Numbered from the stretch's first letter, positions 43,424-51,805 are shown. The stretch is DNA of 64,000 bases from CAZAPO01 sp044841755 (GCA_044841755.1 JAXOFM010000001.1:310001-374000); one strand, 5' to 3'. The notes: generated by a model not told the origin, from the sequence alone. Translations and numbers: made by a program.

Positions 43424-44164
43424 ATGTCTGGTTCAAATACATACAAAGCTTTAATAGCTACTACTTTAGTATCCACCTTCGTACTTTATCTTGGGTTTAC
43501 CGTGCATATAAAAAAGAAATCTGAATTAGTTGCTGAAACCTTTTACGAAGTAGAGCCAGAAACTGTTGAAGAGGAAGAAAAAGAAGAACTTGAAGATATT
43601 TTAAAAAGCTTAGACAATCTTATGTCTAAACCAGCCACCAATCAAGCTTTTAATGAAACTAATAATTACGAAAACGAAGCTCAAAACGATCGCGAATTTG
43701 AAGAACAGATGGAAGCTATTAAAAATAGAACCTCAATTGAAGAGTTAAAAGCATCTCAAGAAAACAACTATCTAACAGCCTCAAAGAGTAGTTCTAACAA
43801 AAATAATTCTTCTGCTTTTGGCAATATAAATGACATTGTAAATAAACGACTGGAATCTCAAAAAGAAGCTAATTCGGGAGGAGTTAACAAGAATAGCTCT
43901 GTTAGTTATTCTCTTGTTGACAGAATGCATACTTTTTTACCAACACCTATTTATTTATGCGAAACAGGAGGTAAAATTGTAGTCAATATAAAAGTAAACC
44001 ATGAAGGAAATGTCATAGATGCCTACATAAATGGTTCTTCTTCATCAGAAAATGGTTGCTTGATAGATCACGCCTTAGAGTATGCAAAGGCTTCAAAGTT
44101 TAATCGTGATCCTAAAAAAGCATCACAATTAGGAACCATTACATTTCTGTTTCAAGGCAAATAG
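43424..44164 (+). CDS. TonB-like C-terminal domain protein (putative energy-transducer-related)
   Basis: 246 residues. An N-terminal membrane helix (7-27) is followed by a highly acidic stretch (EEEEKEELEDIL) and a low-complexity Asn/Ser/Glu linker. The C-terminal ~85 residues (CETGGKIVVNIKVNHEGNVIDAYINGSSSSENGCLIDHALEYAKASKF) resemble the TonB C-terminal fold. This layout is like TonB, which links the inner membrane to receptors, but the linker is acidic rather than proline-rich. It overlaps the convergent thioredoxin-fold gene by 26 bases. Confidence 0.7.
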   Translation: MSGSNTYKALIATTLVSTFVLYLGFTVHIKKKSELVAETFYEVEPETVEEEEKEELEDILKSLDNLMSKPATNQAFNETNNYENEAQNDREFEEQMEAIKNRTSIEELKASQENNYLTASKSSSNKNNSSAFGNINDIVNKRLESQKEANSGGVNKNSSVSYSLVDRMHTFLPTPIYLCETGGKIVVNIKVNHEGNVIDAYINGSSSSENGCLIDHALEYAKASKFNRDPKKASQLGTITFLFQGK

Positions 44165-44768
44165 TCGGTTGAACTTCACAAAGCGTATTAACCAACTCAT
44201 CCATTGTGGTTAAACCTTTATCTCTGTTATACCACACCTGCAACTCTTGCTTGAATTCATCCGTTAACTTACCATGTTCCTTTTTAAAATCATCTACCAT
44301 TTTAGTGAGCGTATTGGGTCTTGGTCCATAGGTAGTGATTACTTCATAATTTGCATCTGTTATAATAAGTTTAGGAATCGATCTTGAGCCATTAGTTAAA
44401 AACCTATCCATCAATTCTTCATTCTCATCTCTAAAAACAATTTTCAAATCAATGCTATCGTTTAAAGAAGCTAATTCATTGAAAACAGGTAGTAAATGTG
44501 CTGCATCTCCACACCAGCTTTCTGTAATAACCAACCAAGTAACTTTTGAGTTGAAAGTTTTTATACGCTCGACCAAATCTGATGGAACTTTCAAAGTTTT
44601 GTCCCAACGCTTCATACGTCTATTATTAAGCTTAGTATAGTTTATTAGAGACTCTGATTTACTATTTCCACTGGTTGAACCTTCTTCAGCCATTTGCTGA
44701 ACGTCTTCTCTATATGTTGCATAAGAAACTCCTTTTTCAATATGTTTTTTAATGAAAGAATTCATCAT
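44139..44768 (-). CDS. Thioredoxin-fold protein with single active-site cysteine
   Basis: 209 residues. The centre has WLVITESWCGDAAHLLPVFNEL, in which the usual CxxC is C86-G-D-A, so only one cysteine remains. SIPKLII includes the conserved cis-proline. It cannot run a two-cysteine thioredoxin cycle alone and may act as a thiol-transfer or mixed-disulfide protein. No signal peptide is present. Related flavobacterial proteins are common; function is unknown. Confidence 0.82.
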   Translation of the reverse strand: MMNSFIKKHIEKGVSYATYREDVQQMAEEGSTSGNSKSESLINYTKLNNRRMKRWDKTLKVPSDLVERIKTFNSKVTWLVITESWCGDAAHLLPVFNELASLNDSIDLKIVFRDENEELMDRFLTNGSRSIPKLIITDANYEVITTYGPRPNTLTKMVDDFKKEHGKLTDEFKQELQVWYNRDKGLTTMDELVNTLCEVQPTICLETEM

Positions 44769-44789
44769 CTTGTTTTAATCTAAGTTTGG

Positions 44790-44797
44790 CAAATTTA
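44790..44797 (-). promoter_or_regulatory. -7 promoter element for the thioredoxin-fold gene
   Basis: TAAATTTG on the reverse strand, 21 bases before the start codon. Confidence 0.45.
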
Positions 44798-44862
44798 GCT
44801 TGCTTTTATTATTAAATAAGTAACATTCGTTACATTAGTAGGGCAAAAAACAAAACCTTACA

Positions 44863-45426
44863 ATGACTAAACATAGATGCCATTGGTGTATAGGAGACCC
44901 TCTTTACGAAGCTTACCATGATGAAGAATGGGGAGTTCCTGTTTACGACGACGCAACCCTTTTTGAGTTTTTAACTTTAGAGACTTTTCAAGCAGGCTTA
45001 AGCTGGATAACGGTGCTTAGAAAACGTGAAAACTTCAAGAAAGCATTTGACAATTTTGACTACAAGAAAATTGCTAAATACCAACAGACTAAAATAGATT
45101 CACTTTTACAAGATGTAGGTATTATTAGAAATAAGTTAAAAGTAAATGCTGCTGTTACCAATGCGAAAGCTTTTATAGCAGTACAAGAAGAGTTTGGAAG
45201 TTTCAGCAAATACATTTGGGGATTTGTAAATGGTAAACCGATAAAAAATGAATTTAAATCATTAAATGAAATACCTGCAAATACACCTCTGAGTAATCGA
45301 ATTAGTAAGGATTTAAAGAAGCGAGGTTTTAAATTTGTAGGCACAACTGTAGTTTATGCTCACATGCAAGCTACAGGGATGGTCAATGACCATGAAACTA
45401 GCTGTTTTAGATATAATGAAGTTTAA
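44863..45426 (+). CDS. tag: DNA-3-methyladenine glycosylase I
   Basis: 187 residues. The Tag family zinc and base-recognition motifs are present: RCHWCIGDPLYEAYHDEEWGVP, then FEFLTLETFQAGLSWITVL and the C-terminal VYAHMQATGMVNDHETSC, whose His and Cys ligate zinc. The enzyme removes 3-methyladenine from alkylated DNA, complementing the ATL protein at 16.6 kb. Length is normal. Confidence 0.95.
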   Translation: MTKHRCHWCIGDPLYEAYHDEEWGVPVYDDATLFEFLTLETFQAGLSWITVLRKRENFKKAFDNFDYKKIAKYQQTKIDSLLQDVGIIRNKLKVNAAVTNAKAFIAVQEEFGSFSKYIWGFVNGKPIKNEFKSLNEIPANTPLSNRISKDLKKRGFKFVGTTVVYAHMQATGMVNDHETSCFRYNEV

Positions 45427-46214
45427 TGATAATGGAAATCTAGATCTTGTTGTTTATATGGAATAAGATCTAACATATGTTGAATAGCCTCAATTCTTGC
45501 CTTTCCTTTTCTATTAGCCTTAATAATAATCCAAGGAGCAACTTCGGTATTAGTTTTTTCAAACATAACTGTTTTATACTCTGTATACTCATCCCATAAT
45601 GATTGAGCACGTTGATCAACTGCGCTAAACTTCCATTTTTTTACCGGGCTTTTCTTAATTTCAGCAAATCTCTTAGCTTGCTCTCCTTTAGAGATTGAGA
45701 AATAGAATTTTATTAATCTAATTCCAGATTCAACGATCATACGTTCAAAATGGTTGACCTGATTCATAAAAATATCATACTCCTCTTGAGTACAAAATCC
45801 GTTTACAGGTTCAACAACAGCACGATTATACCAGCTACGATCAAAAAATACGATCTTCCCTTCTCTTGGGAGTTGATTAATGTAACGCTGAAAATACCAT
45901 TGTCCTTTTTCTTCTTGAGTTGGTTTTGGTAAGGCAACTACTCTAAATTCTCTTGGGTTTAAATGTTGTGTAATCCTACGTATTGCTCCACCTTTTCCAG
46001 CGGCATCACGTCCTTCGAAAATGACAACTATTTTTTCGTTTTGCTCTACTGCCCAATGTTGCAAATGAATAAGTTCTACCTGCAATTTTTTAAGTCTATT
46101 TTCAAAATTTACAGTACGTAGTACCTTAGACATGCTTGAATTGTCATCTAAAAGAAATTGTTTTATTCCTTTCTTACTGTTTAAACTTTTTATGGCTTTG
46201 TCTGAAAGTGTCAT
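45423..46214 (-). CDS. ppk2: Polyphosphate kinase 2 (downstream copy)
   Basis: 263 residues. Walker A VIFEGRDAAGKGGAIRR (65-80), then FFDRSWYNRAVVEPVNGFC and the KRWKFS/KKWKFSAVDQ segment are PPK2 hallmarks. The enzyme uses polyphosphate to phosphorylate nucleotides, or the reverse. Whether it prefers NMP or NDP cannot be read here. Its ATG follows the stop codon of the preceding paralogue without any gap (TAAATG), so both are co-translated. Confidence 0.93.
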   Translation of the reverse strand: MTLSDKAIKSLNSKKGIKQFLLDDNSSMSKVLRTVNFENRLKKLQVELIHLQHWAVEQNEKIVVIFEGRDAAGKGGAIRRITQHLNPREFRVVALPKPTQEEKGQWYFQRYINQLPREGKIVFFDRSWYNRAVVEPVNGFCTQEEYDIFMNQVNHFERMIVESGIRLIKFYFSISKGEQAKRFAEIKKSPVKKWKFSAVDQRAQSLWDEYTEYKTVMFEKTNTEVAPWIIIKANRKGKARIEAIQHMLDLIPYKQQDLDFHYH

Positions 46215-47063
46215 TTAATCAATTTGCTTTATCATTCGGTGGTAACGTTGTACAATATTTGGGTCTGGTAAGATTGATGCTCCAGAATTGCCTTTTCCAT
46301 CATAATCAAATCTTGAAAGCACATGTCTTATACTTTCCAATCGTGCTTCTTTCTTCTCGTTAGTTTTTATGATTGTCCAAGGACTAAAAGTGGTATGTGT
46401 TTTACTAAACATCTGTTCTTTATAAAATGTATAGTCATCCCATCTACGTTGCCCTTCGCGATCAACCTCACTAAACTTCCATCGCTTTAAAGGGTTCTCT
46501 AAACGTGCTTCAAAACGGCTTAATTGTTCATCCTTTGAAATAGAAAACCAAAATTTAATAATGTCTACTCCATCCTCGTATAGCATATGCTCAAACTCAG
46601 GTACCTGAACCATAAACTTGTTATACTCATGATTCGTACAAAAACCCATCACAGGCTCAACTACCGCTCTATTATACCAACTGCGATCAAAGAACACTAT
46701 TTCTCCTGGATTAGGAAGCTCTTTTATATATCGTCTAAAATACCATTGCCCTTTTTCAACATCCGTTGGCTTTGTCAAGGCTACAATGCGCATAGAACGG
46801 GGGTTAAGATGCTCAGTAAACCTTCTAATAGCACCACCCTTACCAGCAGCATCACGACCTTCAAAAATTACACAGACGCGTCTTTTATGTTTTGCAACCC
46901 ATCGCTGCAAATCAACTAGTTCGCCTTGAAGCTTCAATAATTCCTGTTCATATTGAATGGTATAAAGTATTTCTTGATACTTTTCGGGTGAAACCCTTTG
47001 TTTAAGAAGCTCCTTAAAATCTTCCTTATTTTCAGCTGCTAAAAAATCTTCTCGTGTAAGCAT
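46215..47063 (-). CDS. ppk2: Polyphosphate kinase 2 (upstream copy)
   Basis: 282 residues, clearly paralogous to the next gene: CVIFEGRDAAGKGGAIRRFTEHLNPR, IVFFDRSWYNRAVVEPVMGFC, RWKFSEVDREGQRRWDDY. Relative to its partner it has about 20 extra residues, mostly at the C-terminus (LPDPNIVQRYHRMI). The two probably arose by tandem duplication and may form a mixed complex or have different nucleotide preferences. Confidence 0.93.
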   Translation of the reverse strand: MLTREDFLAAENKEDFKELLKQRVSPEKYQEILYTIQYEQELLKLQGELVDLQRWVAKHKRRVCVIFEGRDAAGKGGAIRRFTEHLNPRSMRIVALTKPTDVEKGQWYFRRYIKELPNPGEIVFFDRSWYNRAVVEPVMGFCTNHEYNKFMVQVPEFEHMLYEDGVDIIKFWFSISKDEQLSRFEARLENPLKRWKFSEVDREGQRRWDDYTFYKEQMFSKTHTTFSPWTIIKTNEKKEARLESIRHVLSRFDYDGKGNSGASILPDPNIVQRYHRMIKQID

Positions 47064-47127
47064 TAAAATGTGCCTTTTAAATTTCTAATTTCAACATTTT
47101 CATGCTGAAAACATATAATGAATATCA

Positions 47128-47751
47128 TTATAAAAACTTAAGAAATTCCACTCTGGGAATTTCTTCTGCGCCTAGACTTTCTAAATGATTAGTATGTATC
47201 TGACAGTCTATAAGTTGATATTGGTTCTGTTTTACTAAGGTAATAAATCCTACTTTACTAGCATTATCAATTAATGAAAACATGCTCTCACCACAAAAAA
47301 CTCCATTTTTAAGATCAATACCATACAAACCACCAACCAACATATCACCTTTCCAAACCTCAACCGATTTTGCCCAACCTTGTTCTTGAAGTTTACAATA
47401 AGAGTTTATCATCTCAGGAGTTATCCAAGTGCTGGATTGTCCTTTTCGTTTAACTTTAGAGCATTGTATAACAACATCCTTAAAAGCTTTATTTTGAGTA
47501 ATCTTAAACTCTTTATTCTTTAGAATTTTCTTCATGCTTTTAGACACCTTCAACTTATCAGGATATAAAACAAAACGAGGATCTGGTGACCACCATAAAA
47601 TTGGCTGATCTTCTTCATACCAAGGAAATATCCCATTTTGATAAGCATGAACCAATCTATCAACCGATAAGTCACCTCCAATAGCCAATAAACCATTCTC
47701 ATCAGCTAATTGGATAGCAGGAAATTCTATTTTATCACTTAAGAAGTACAC
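47128..47751 (-). CDS. aat: Leucyl/phenylalanyl-tRNA--protein transferase
   Basis: 207 residues. Opening FPAIQLADENGLLAIGGDLSVDRLVHAYQNGIFPWYEEDQPILWWSPDPRF is diagnostic, followed by GLYGIDLKNGVFCGESMFS. Aat adds Leu or Phe to proteins with N-terminal Arg/Lys, marking them for Clp degradation. The start is GTG. The protein is slightly shorter than the E. coli enzyme (234). Confidence 0.95.
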   Translation of the reverse strand: MYFLSDKIEFPAIQLADENGLLAIGGDLSVDRLVHAYQNGIFPWYEEDQPILWWSPDPRFVLYPDKLKVSKSMKKILKNKEFKITQNKAFKDVVIQCSKVKRKGQSSTWITPEMINSYCKLQEQGWAKSVEVWKGDMLVGGLYGIDLKNGVFCGESMFSLIDNASKVGFITLVKQNQYQLIDCQIHTNHLESLGAEEIPRVEFLKFL

Positions 47752-47780
47752 CTTAGAAAAATACTATAATAAAACGCAAT

Positions 47781-47810
47781 AAAAAAGCCTTAGCAAATAC
47801 TAAGGCCTTT
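47781..47810 (-). terminator. Rho-independent terminator after the DUF3127 gene
   Basis: GCCTTAG (47787-47793) pairs with CTAAGGC (47800-47806); on the reverse strand the stem is followed by a six-T run. Confidence 0.88.
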
Positions 47811-47821
47811 AATGTTTTAAT

Positions 47822-48199
47822 TTAGAATGGTAGATCGTCGTAATCGTCTTCTTTTAAACTTTCAGCTGGTTCAAAAGCATCCATTGGTGGTACCGGCGGT
47901 ACATCTCCACTTGGTTGCTCTGGTTGCAAACTCTCAATTCTCCATCCTTGAATTGAGTTGAAGTATTTAGTTTCCCCTTGTGGGTTCACCCATTCTCTTC
48001 CCCTTAGATTGATATTGATCTTCACTTGTTGACCAACTTGATAGTTGTTTAATAAATCGGTCTTATCTTGAACAAACTCAATCATGATATGTTGCGGATA
48101 CTGCTCTTCGGTAGTTACAACTACTTCTCTTTTTCTGAATCCGTTACTGCCAAAAGTTTGTGTTTCTCCAATCAACTTAATTCTTCCTTGTACTTCCAT
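47822..48199 (-). CDS. DUF3127 OB-fold-like protein
   Basis: 125 residues. Sequence begins MEVQGRIKLIGETQTFGSNGFRKREVVV and continues through an OB-fold-like core (VKININLRGREWVNPQGETKYFNSIQGWRIE), then a flexible Pro/Glu/Asp tail ending D-D-Y-D-D-L-P-F. The acidic tail with aromatic end is reminiscent of single-strand-binding proteins, so an SSB-related role is possible but unproven. It is followed by its own terminator. Confidence 0.82.
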   Translation of the reverse strand: MEVQGRIKLIGETQTFGSNGFRKREVVVTTEEQYPQHIMIEFVQDKTDLLNNYQVGQQVKININLRGREWVNPQGETKYFNSIQGWRIESLQPEQPSGDVPPVPPMDAFEPAESLKEDDYDDLPF

Positions 48200-48222
48200 T
48201 TCTTTATTTGTGATTTATCTTT

Positions 48223-49092
48223 TTAACTTAACAATAATTTCCATGCACTTTCTACGTCACCAAAGCTTAAGTAGTTTTGTGCAATTTTATGTTTTTCTCT
48301 ATGTGAGGTCTCTCTAACATTTGGGTAGCGTTCGCTAACATCCTCTAAAAACGCTTCAATTTCATCTTGCGATGGTAATGACTCCACATTTCCAAGCATT
48401 CCAAGATCATTTCCAGTTAGTATCATACTGTTTTTTACATGCTCTGGCATTGCATCAACTCCAATCCCTAATGTAGAAAGCGGTTTTGGTATCTCAAAAA
48501 AGCTTTTGTTAGCTCTGCTATAATAACTACCTCCAGCTCTAGCCACCAAATCTAATTGTTCTTGATTTATAGATTGATCTTCATTTAAAATTTCACTTGA
48601 AATATGCATTTTCACTACTTCGCAAATAATTAAATTACCTGCTCCTCCTTCAGTACCAAGTTTTACAATATCGTTTACTTTACACTCAAATTGCACAGGT
48701 GACTCCGCAACTCTAAACGGCTTAACCAGATCTGATCTTAGCATCGTCAATCCAGTTTTTTCAAACTCATTCACACCATCTGCATATTCTGTACTGCTCA
48801 ATGACATTTGGTGAACAATATCATAATTCACAACATTAATTACTACTTCCTTAACTTCTTCAGTATTTTCCAGCGTGTGTTTAGTAGTGTTGTCTCTAAC
48901 CCTTCTTGCTGGTGAAAAAATCATTATTGGAGGTTTAGCACTAAAGACATTAAAAAAACTAAACGGTGATAAATTTGGGTTCCCATCAGCATCAATTGTA
49001 CTTGCAAAAGCAATTGGTCTAGGTGCTACAGCACTCAATAAATAACCATGTAATTTTGGTACAGATATGTCTTTAGGTTCAAACGAAATCAT
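48223..49092 (-). CDS. Flavin reductase family (FMN-binding split barrel) protein
   Basis: 289 residues. PRPIAFASTIDADGNPNLSPFSFFNVFSAKPPIMIFSP is the flavoprotein split-barrel core, and NVVNYDIVHQM continues it. It probably binds FMN. The C-terminal ~90 residues (HVKNSMILTGNDLGMLGNVE) are an extension seen in Bacteroidota members. Substrate is unknown. Confidence 0.88.
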   Translation of the reverse strand: MISFEPKDISVPKLHGYLLSAVAPRPIAFASTIDADGNPNLSPFSFFNVFSAKPPIMIFSPARRVRDNTTKHTLENTEEVKEVVINVVNYDIVHQMSLSSTEYADGVNEFEKTGLTMLRSDLVKPFRVAESPVQFECKVNDIVKLGTEGGAGNLIICEVVKMHISSEILNEDQSINQEQLDLVARAGGSYYSRANKSFFEIPKPLSTLGIGVDAMPEHVKNSMILTGNDLGMLGNVESLPSQDEIEAFLEDVSERYPNVRETSHREKHKIAQNYLSFGDVESAWKLLLS

Positions 49093-49110
49093 CCTCTAAA
49101 TTTTGATGAA

Positions 49111-49118
49111 CAAAGTTA
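49111..49118 (-). promoter_or_regulatory. -7 promoter element for the flavin reductase gene
   Basis: TAACTTTG on the reverse strand, 18 bases before the start codon, with TTTT near -33. Confidence 0.5.
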
Positions 49119-49219
49119 ACAATCTAAGCGCGAAGTAAAAACCATTTTACTAACAACTAAGGCAATAATATTAACATAATTGCATTATATTTAAAATTGA
49201 AATTCAATATCTTTTCTTT

Positions 49220-50377
49220 TTGAGTAATCGGAATATCTTACGTTGGATAATTATTGTTGCTTCTTTTGCAATTATCTCATTAATTCTTTGGAATACTTAT
49301 GACTTTTTTCAAAAGTTTAAAGCTGAAGAACGCATAAAAATGCGCACTTGGTCTTTCTCTCAAAGTGACTTTCTTGGAAATTTAAATGACCTTAACGCAG
49401 ATGTAAATCCGGTTACAACTCACATTCTTACTGATACTACTTTTACAAGTAACCCTATGATCATGGTTACTCCTGAAGGAGGGTTTTCAACCATTAAGAA
49501 TATTGACACTGTTGGTGTAAAAGATGTAAACACCTATTTGAATAAACTTAGGCTAAAGTTTGAGAAGGAAAATACGCCTATTCAAGTTACCTATGAGGAT
49601 ACTTTATACGGAACCATTGTTTATGGTAATTCGGCTTTATTGAATAAACTAAAATATTATCCGCTTGCACTTATTCTCATTATTGTTTTATTCGCTGCTG
49701 TGGTATTTTTCTTTTATCGAAGCTCAAGAGTTGCTTCTCAAAACAAATTATGGTCTGGAATGGCTAAAGAAACCGCGCACCAAATTGGCACTCCTTTGTC
49801 TTCTTTAATTGGTTGGGTGGAGATCTTGAAAATGGAAGGTGTTGATGAAGCACATACTAATGAAATTGAAAAAGACATTTCACGTTTGCAAACTATCACC
49901 GAACGTTTTAGCAAAATAGGTTCTGTTCCAGCATTAGAAAATTCATTTCTGGTAAAAGAAACCAAAGAGTCTTTTGAGTATTTAAAGTCGCGTTCTTCCA
50001 AACTAGTGAACTTTACTTTTGAAGCTCCAGAAGATGAAATAACTGTAATGCTTAACAAACAGTTGTATAGTTGGACCATTGAAAATCTGGTTAAGAATGC
50101 TATTGATGCTATGAAAGGAAAAGGTGATCTAACGGTGAAGATCATCCCAACCGATAAGTATGTAAATGTACGGGTAATTGATACTGGAAAAGGTATCTCT
50201 AAACAGCTTTACAAAAAAATATTTGAACCAGGTTTTACCAGTAAAAAACGAGGTTGGGGACTTGGCTTATCTTTAGCAAAACGTATTGTTGAAGATTACC
50301 ATGATGGTAAAATAAAGGTAATACACTCTGAGGTTGGAAAAGGTACTACGATACAGTTATCACTAAAGCAATTATAG
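49220..50377 (+). CDS. Membrane sensor histidine kinase (no adjacent regulator)
   Basis: 385 residues. Two membrane helices (8-27 and about 148-167) flank a ~120-residue periplasmic domain. The phospho-acceptor is His187 in an unusual A-H-Q-I-G-T-P-L-S-S motif rather than SHELRTPL. ATPase signatures are ENLVKNAIDAM, DTGKGI and RGWGLGLSLAKRI. No response regulator adjoins it, so the partner is elsewhere. The first codon is TTG; no in-frame ATG precedes the first helix. It overlaps the convergent HIT gene by six bases. Confidence 0.9.
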   Translation: MSNRNILRWIIIVASFAIISLILWNTYDFFQKFKAEERIKMRTWSFSQSDFLGNLNDLNADVNPVTTHILTDTTFTSNPMIMVTPEGGFSTIKNIDTVGVKDVNTYLNKLRLKFEKENTPIQVTYEDTLYGTIVYGNSALLNKLKYYPLALILIIVLFAAVVFFFYRSSRVASQNKLWSGMAKETAHQIGTPLSSLIGWVEILKMEGVDEAHTNEIEKDISRLQTITERFSKIGSVPALENSFLVKETKESFEYLKSRSSKLVNFTFEAPEDEITVMLNKQLYSWTIENLVKNAIDAMKGKGDLTVKIIPTDKYVNVRVIDTGKGISKQLYKKIFEPGFTSKKRGWGLGLSLAKRIVEDYHDGKIKVIHSEVGKGTTIQLSLKQL

Positions 50378-50761
50378 ATTTGTACTTATCTCCTCAGCAA
50401 TTGCTTCAAATTCTTCTTTGTCTAAGCTAACTTTATCAATAAAGCGTGCATCATCCATAGCGTTTAAGGGAATCAAATGCACATGCACATGTGGCACTTC
50501 TAATCCTATAACTGAAACTCCTACACGTTTGCAGTCAATAGTTTTTTCAATAGCAATAGCAACTTTTCGGGAGAAACTCATTAAACCGTTATAGGTTATT
50601 TCGTCAAGATCGAAGATCTTATCAACTTCTTTTTTAGGGATGCAAAGTGTATGTCCCTTAGCATTTGGATTGATATCCAAAAATGCTAAAAAGTCATCAG
50701 TTTCAGCAACCTTGTAACAAGGTATTTCTCCGTTGATTATTTTAGTGAATATTGTTGCCAT
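50372..50761 (-). CDS. HIT family nucleotide hydrolase
   Basis: 129 residues. Histidine triad H-V-H-V-H-L in LEVPHVHVHLIPL, and FTKIINGEIPCYKVAETDDFLAFLDI opening. HIT proteins hydrolyse adenylated nucleotides or AMP-linked compounds. It overlaps greA by one base and shares its transcript. Confidence 0.95.
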   Translation of the reverse strand: MATIFTKIINGEIPCYKVAETDDFLAFLDINPNAKGHTLCIPKKEVDKIFDLDEITYNGLMSFSRKVAIAIEKTIDCKRVGVSVIGLEVPHVHVHLIPLNAMDDARFIDKVSLDKEEFEAIAEEISTNL

Positions 50762-51237
50762 TACTCTCTGGTAATTTCAAGTATATCAAATTTCATCGTA
50801 CCATTTGGCACTTGAATTTCAGCTACATCTCCAACTTCTTTTCCTAATAATCCTTTTCCAATAGGAGAGTTCACAGAAATTTTTCCTGAAGCCAAATCTG
50901 CTTCACGATCTGCTACCAACGTATAACTCATTTCCATACCATTGGTTTGGTTCTTTATCTTCACCGTTGAAAGCACTAATACTTTTGATGTATCTAATTG
51001 TGACTCGTCAATCAATCTTGCATTCGATAAGGTTTCTTCAAGCTTTGCAATCTTCATTTCTAACAAACCTTGTGCTTCTTTAGCAGCATCATACTCGGCA
51101 TTTTCACTTAAATCTCCTTTATCTCTAGCATCAGCAATGGCTTGTGAAGCCTTTGGACGTTCAATATCTTTTAACTGGTTTAACTCGTCTCTTAACTTTT
51201 TTAATCCCTCCTCTGTGTAATATGATACGTTACTCAT
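50761..51237 (-). CDS. greA: Transcription elongation factor GreA
   Basis: 158 residues, full length. The N-terminal coiled coil is YYTEEGLKKLRDELNQLKDIERP followed by DKGDLSENAEYDAAKEAQ, whose D-L-S-E-N-A-E-Y tip reaches the polymerase active centre. The C-terminal FKBP-like domain contains ISVNSPIGKGLLGKEVGD. GreA rescues back-tracked RNA polymerase by stimulating transcript cleavage. The leader contains two hairpins each followed by a T run (51256-51310), an arrangement that could attenuate transcription. Confidence 0.96.
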   Translation of the reverse strand: MSNVSYYTEEGLKKLRDELNQLKDIERPKASQAIADARDKGDLSENAEYDAAKEAQGLLEMKIAKLEETLSNARLIDESQLDTSKVLVLSTVKIKNQTNGMEMSYTLVADREADLASGKISVNSPIGKGLLGKEVGDVAEIQVPNGTMKFDILEITRE

Positions 51238-51255
51238 AATTCATCATTATTAATT

Positions 51256-51310
51256 AAAAAAGTGTTTACAGGTAGTCTATAAACACAAAAAATCTCGTCC
51301 ACACGAGATT
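51256..51310 (-). promoter_or_regulatory. Tandem terminator-like hairpins in the greA leader
   Basis: Reading on the reverse strand: hairpin 1, AATCTCGT (51303-51310) with ACGAGATT (51291-51298), loop GTGG, followed by TTTTTT; hairpin 2, GTGTTTA (51280-51286) with TAAACAC (51262-51268), followed by TTTTTT. Both lie before the greA start. A TATATTTG box at 51317-51324 could start the transcript, putting hairpin 1 at its 5' end. Confidence 0.55.
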
Positions 51311-51350
51311 GTAATACAAATATACAAAATATTAGAATACTTACGTTTTT

Positions 51351-51365
51351 ATTGTAAATTACAAT
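51351..51365. promoter_or_regulatory. 15-base perfect palindrome upstream of the Rieske-like lipoprotein gene
   Basis: ATTGTAA-A-TTACAAT (7+1+7) lies 14 bases before the ATG at 51380, between divergent genes. It could be a regulator binding site; no assignment is possible. Confidence 0.35.
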
Positions 51366-51379
51366 GCAATATTTCTACT

Positions 51380-51805
51380 ATGAAAAAGACCCTAATATTT
51401 ATCTCTACATTACTGCTTTTTGGTTGCAGCAAAAGCAATATTAATAATAGTAATTGTAGGTTTTTACTAAATGTGAATGTTAATCTTCTTTTACCTTTAA
51501 GTCTCCCTCAATATAGTCAGCTTCAATTTGCAGGAAACTCGGTAATAGAACCTGGAGGAAATAAAGGTGTAATTGTAATATTTACTGGAACTGATTATTT
51601 AGCTTGGGACGCTGGAGATCCTAATCATGCTCCTAGCAGTTGTTCAGCACTTCAAGTTTCCGATTTTCAAGCTACTTGTGGTTGTACAGATGCTAATGAG
51701 TATAGCTTGCTTACTGGTCAACCTTTAAGCGATCCTAGTTTACCTTGTGGATTAAAACCATATCGTGTGGAGTTGATTGGGAATGATCTTGTTATAACTA
51801 ACTAA
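51380..51805 (+). CDS. Lipoprotein with degenerate Rieske-like domain
   Basis: 141 residues. Lipobox LLLFGC (Cys16). The body follows the Rieske fold: a hydrophobic beta strand with DYLAWDAGDPNHAPSSC where a Rieske C-x-H would be, then QATCGCTDANEYSLLTGQPL where C-x-x-H occurs, and a final YRVELIGNDLVI strand. The four Rieske ligands are not conserved: the region offers H83, C88, C100 and C102 instead. The protein may bind another metal or be a non-metal scaffold. Similar proteins occur in other flavobacteria; function is unknown. Confidence 0.75.
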   Translation: MKKTLIFISTLLLFGCSKSNINNSNCRFLLNVNVNLLLPLSLPQYSQLQFAGNSVIEPGGNKGVIVIFTGTDYLAWDAGDPNHAPSSCSALQVSDFQATCGCTDANEYSLLTGQPLSDPSLPCGLKPYRVELIGNDLVITN

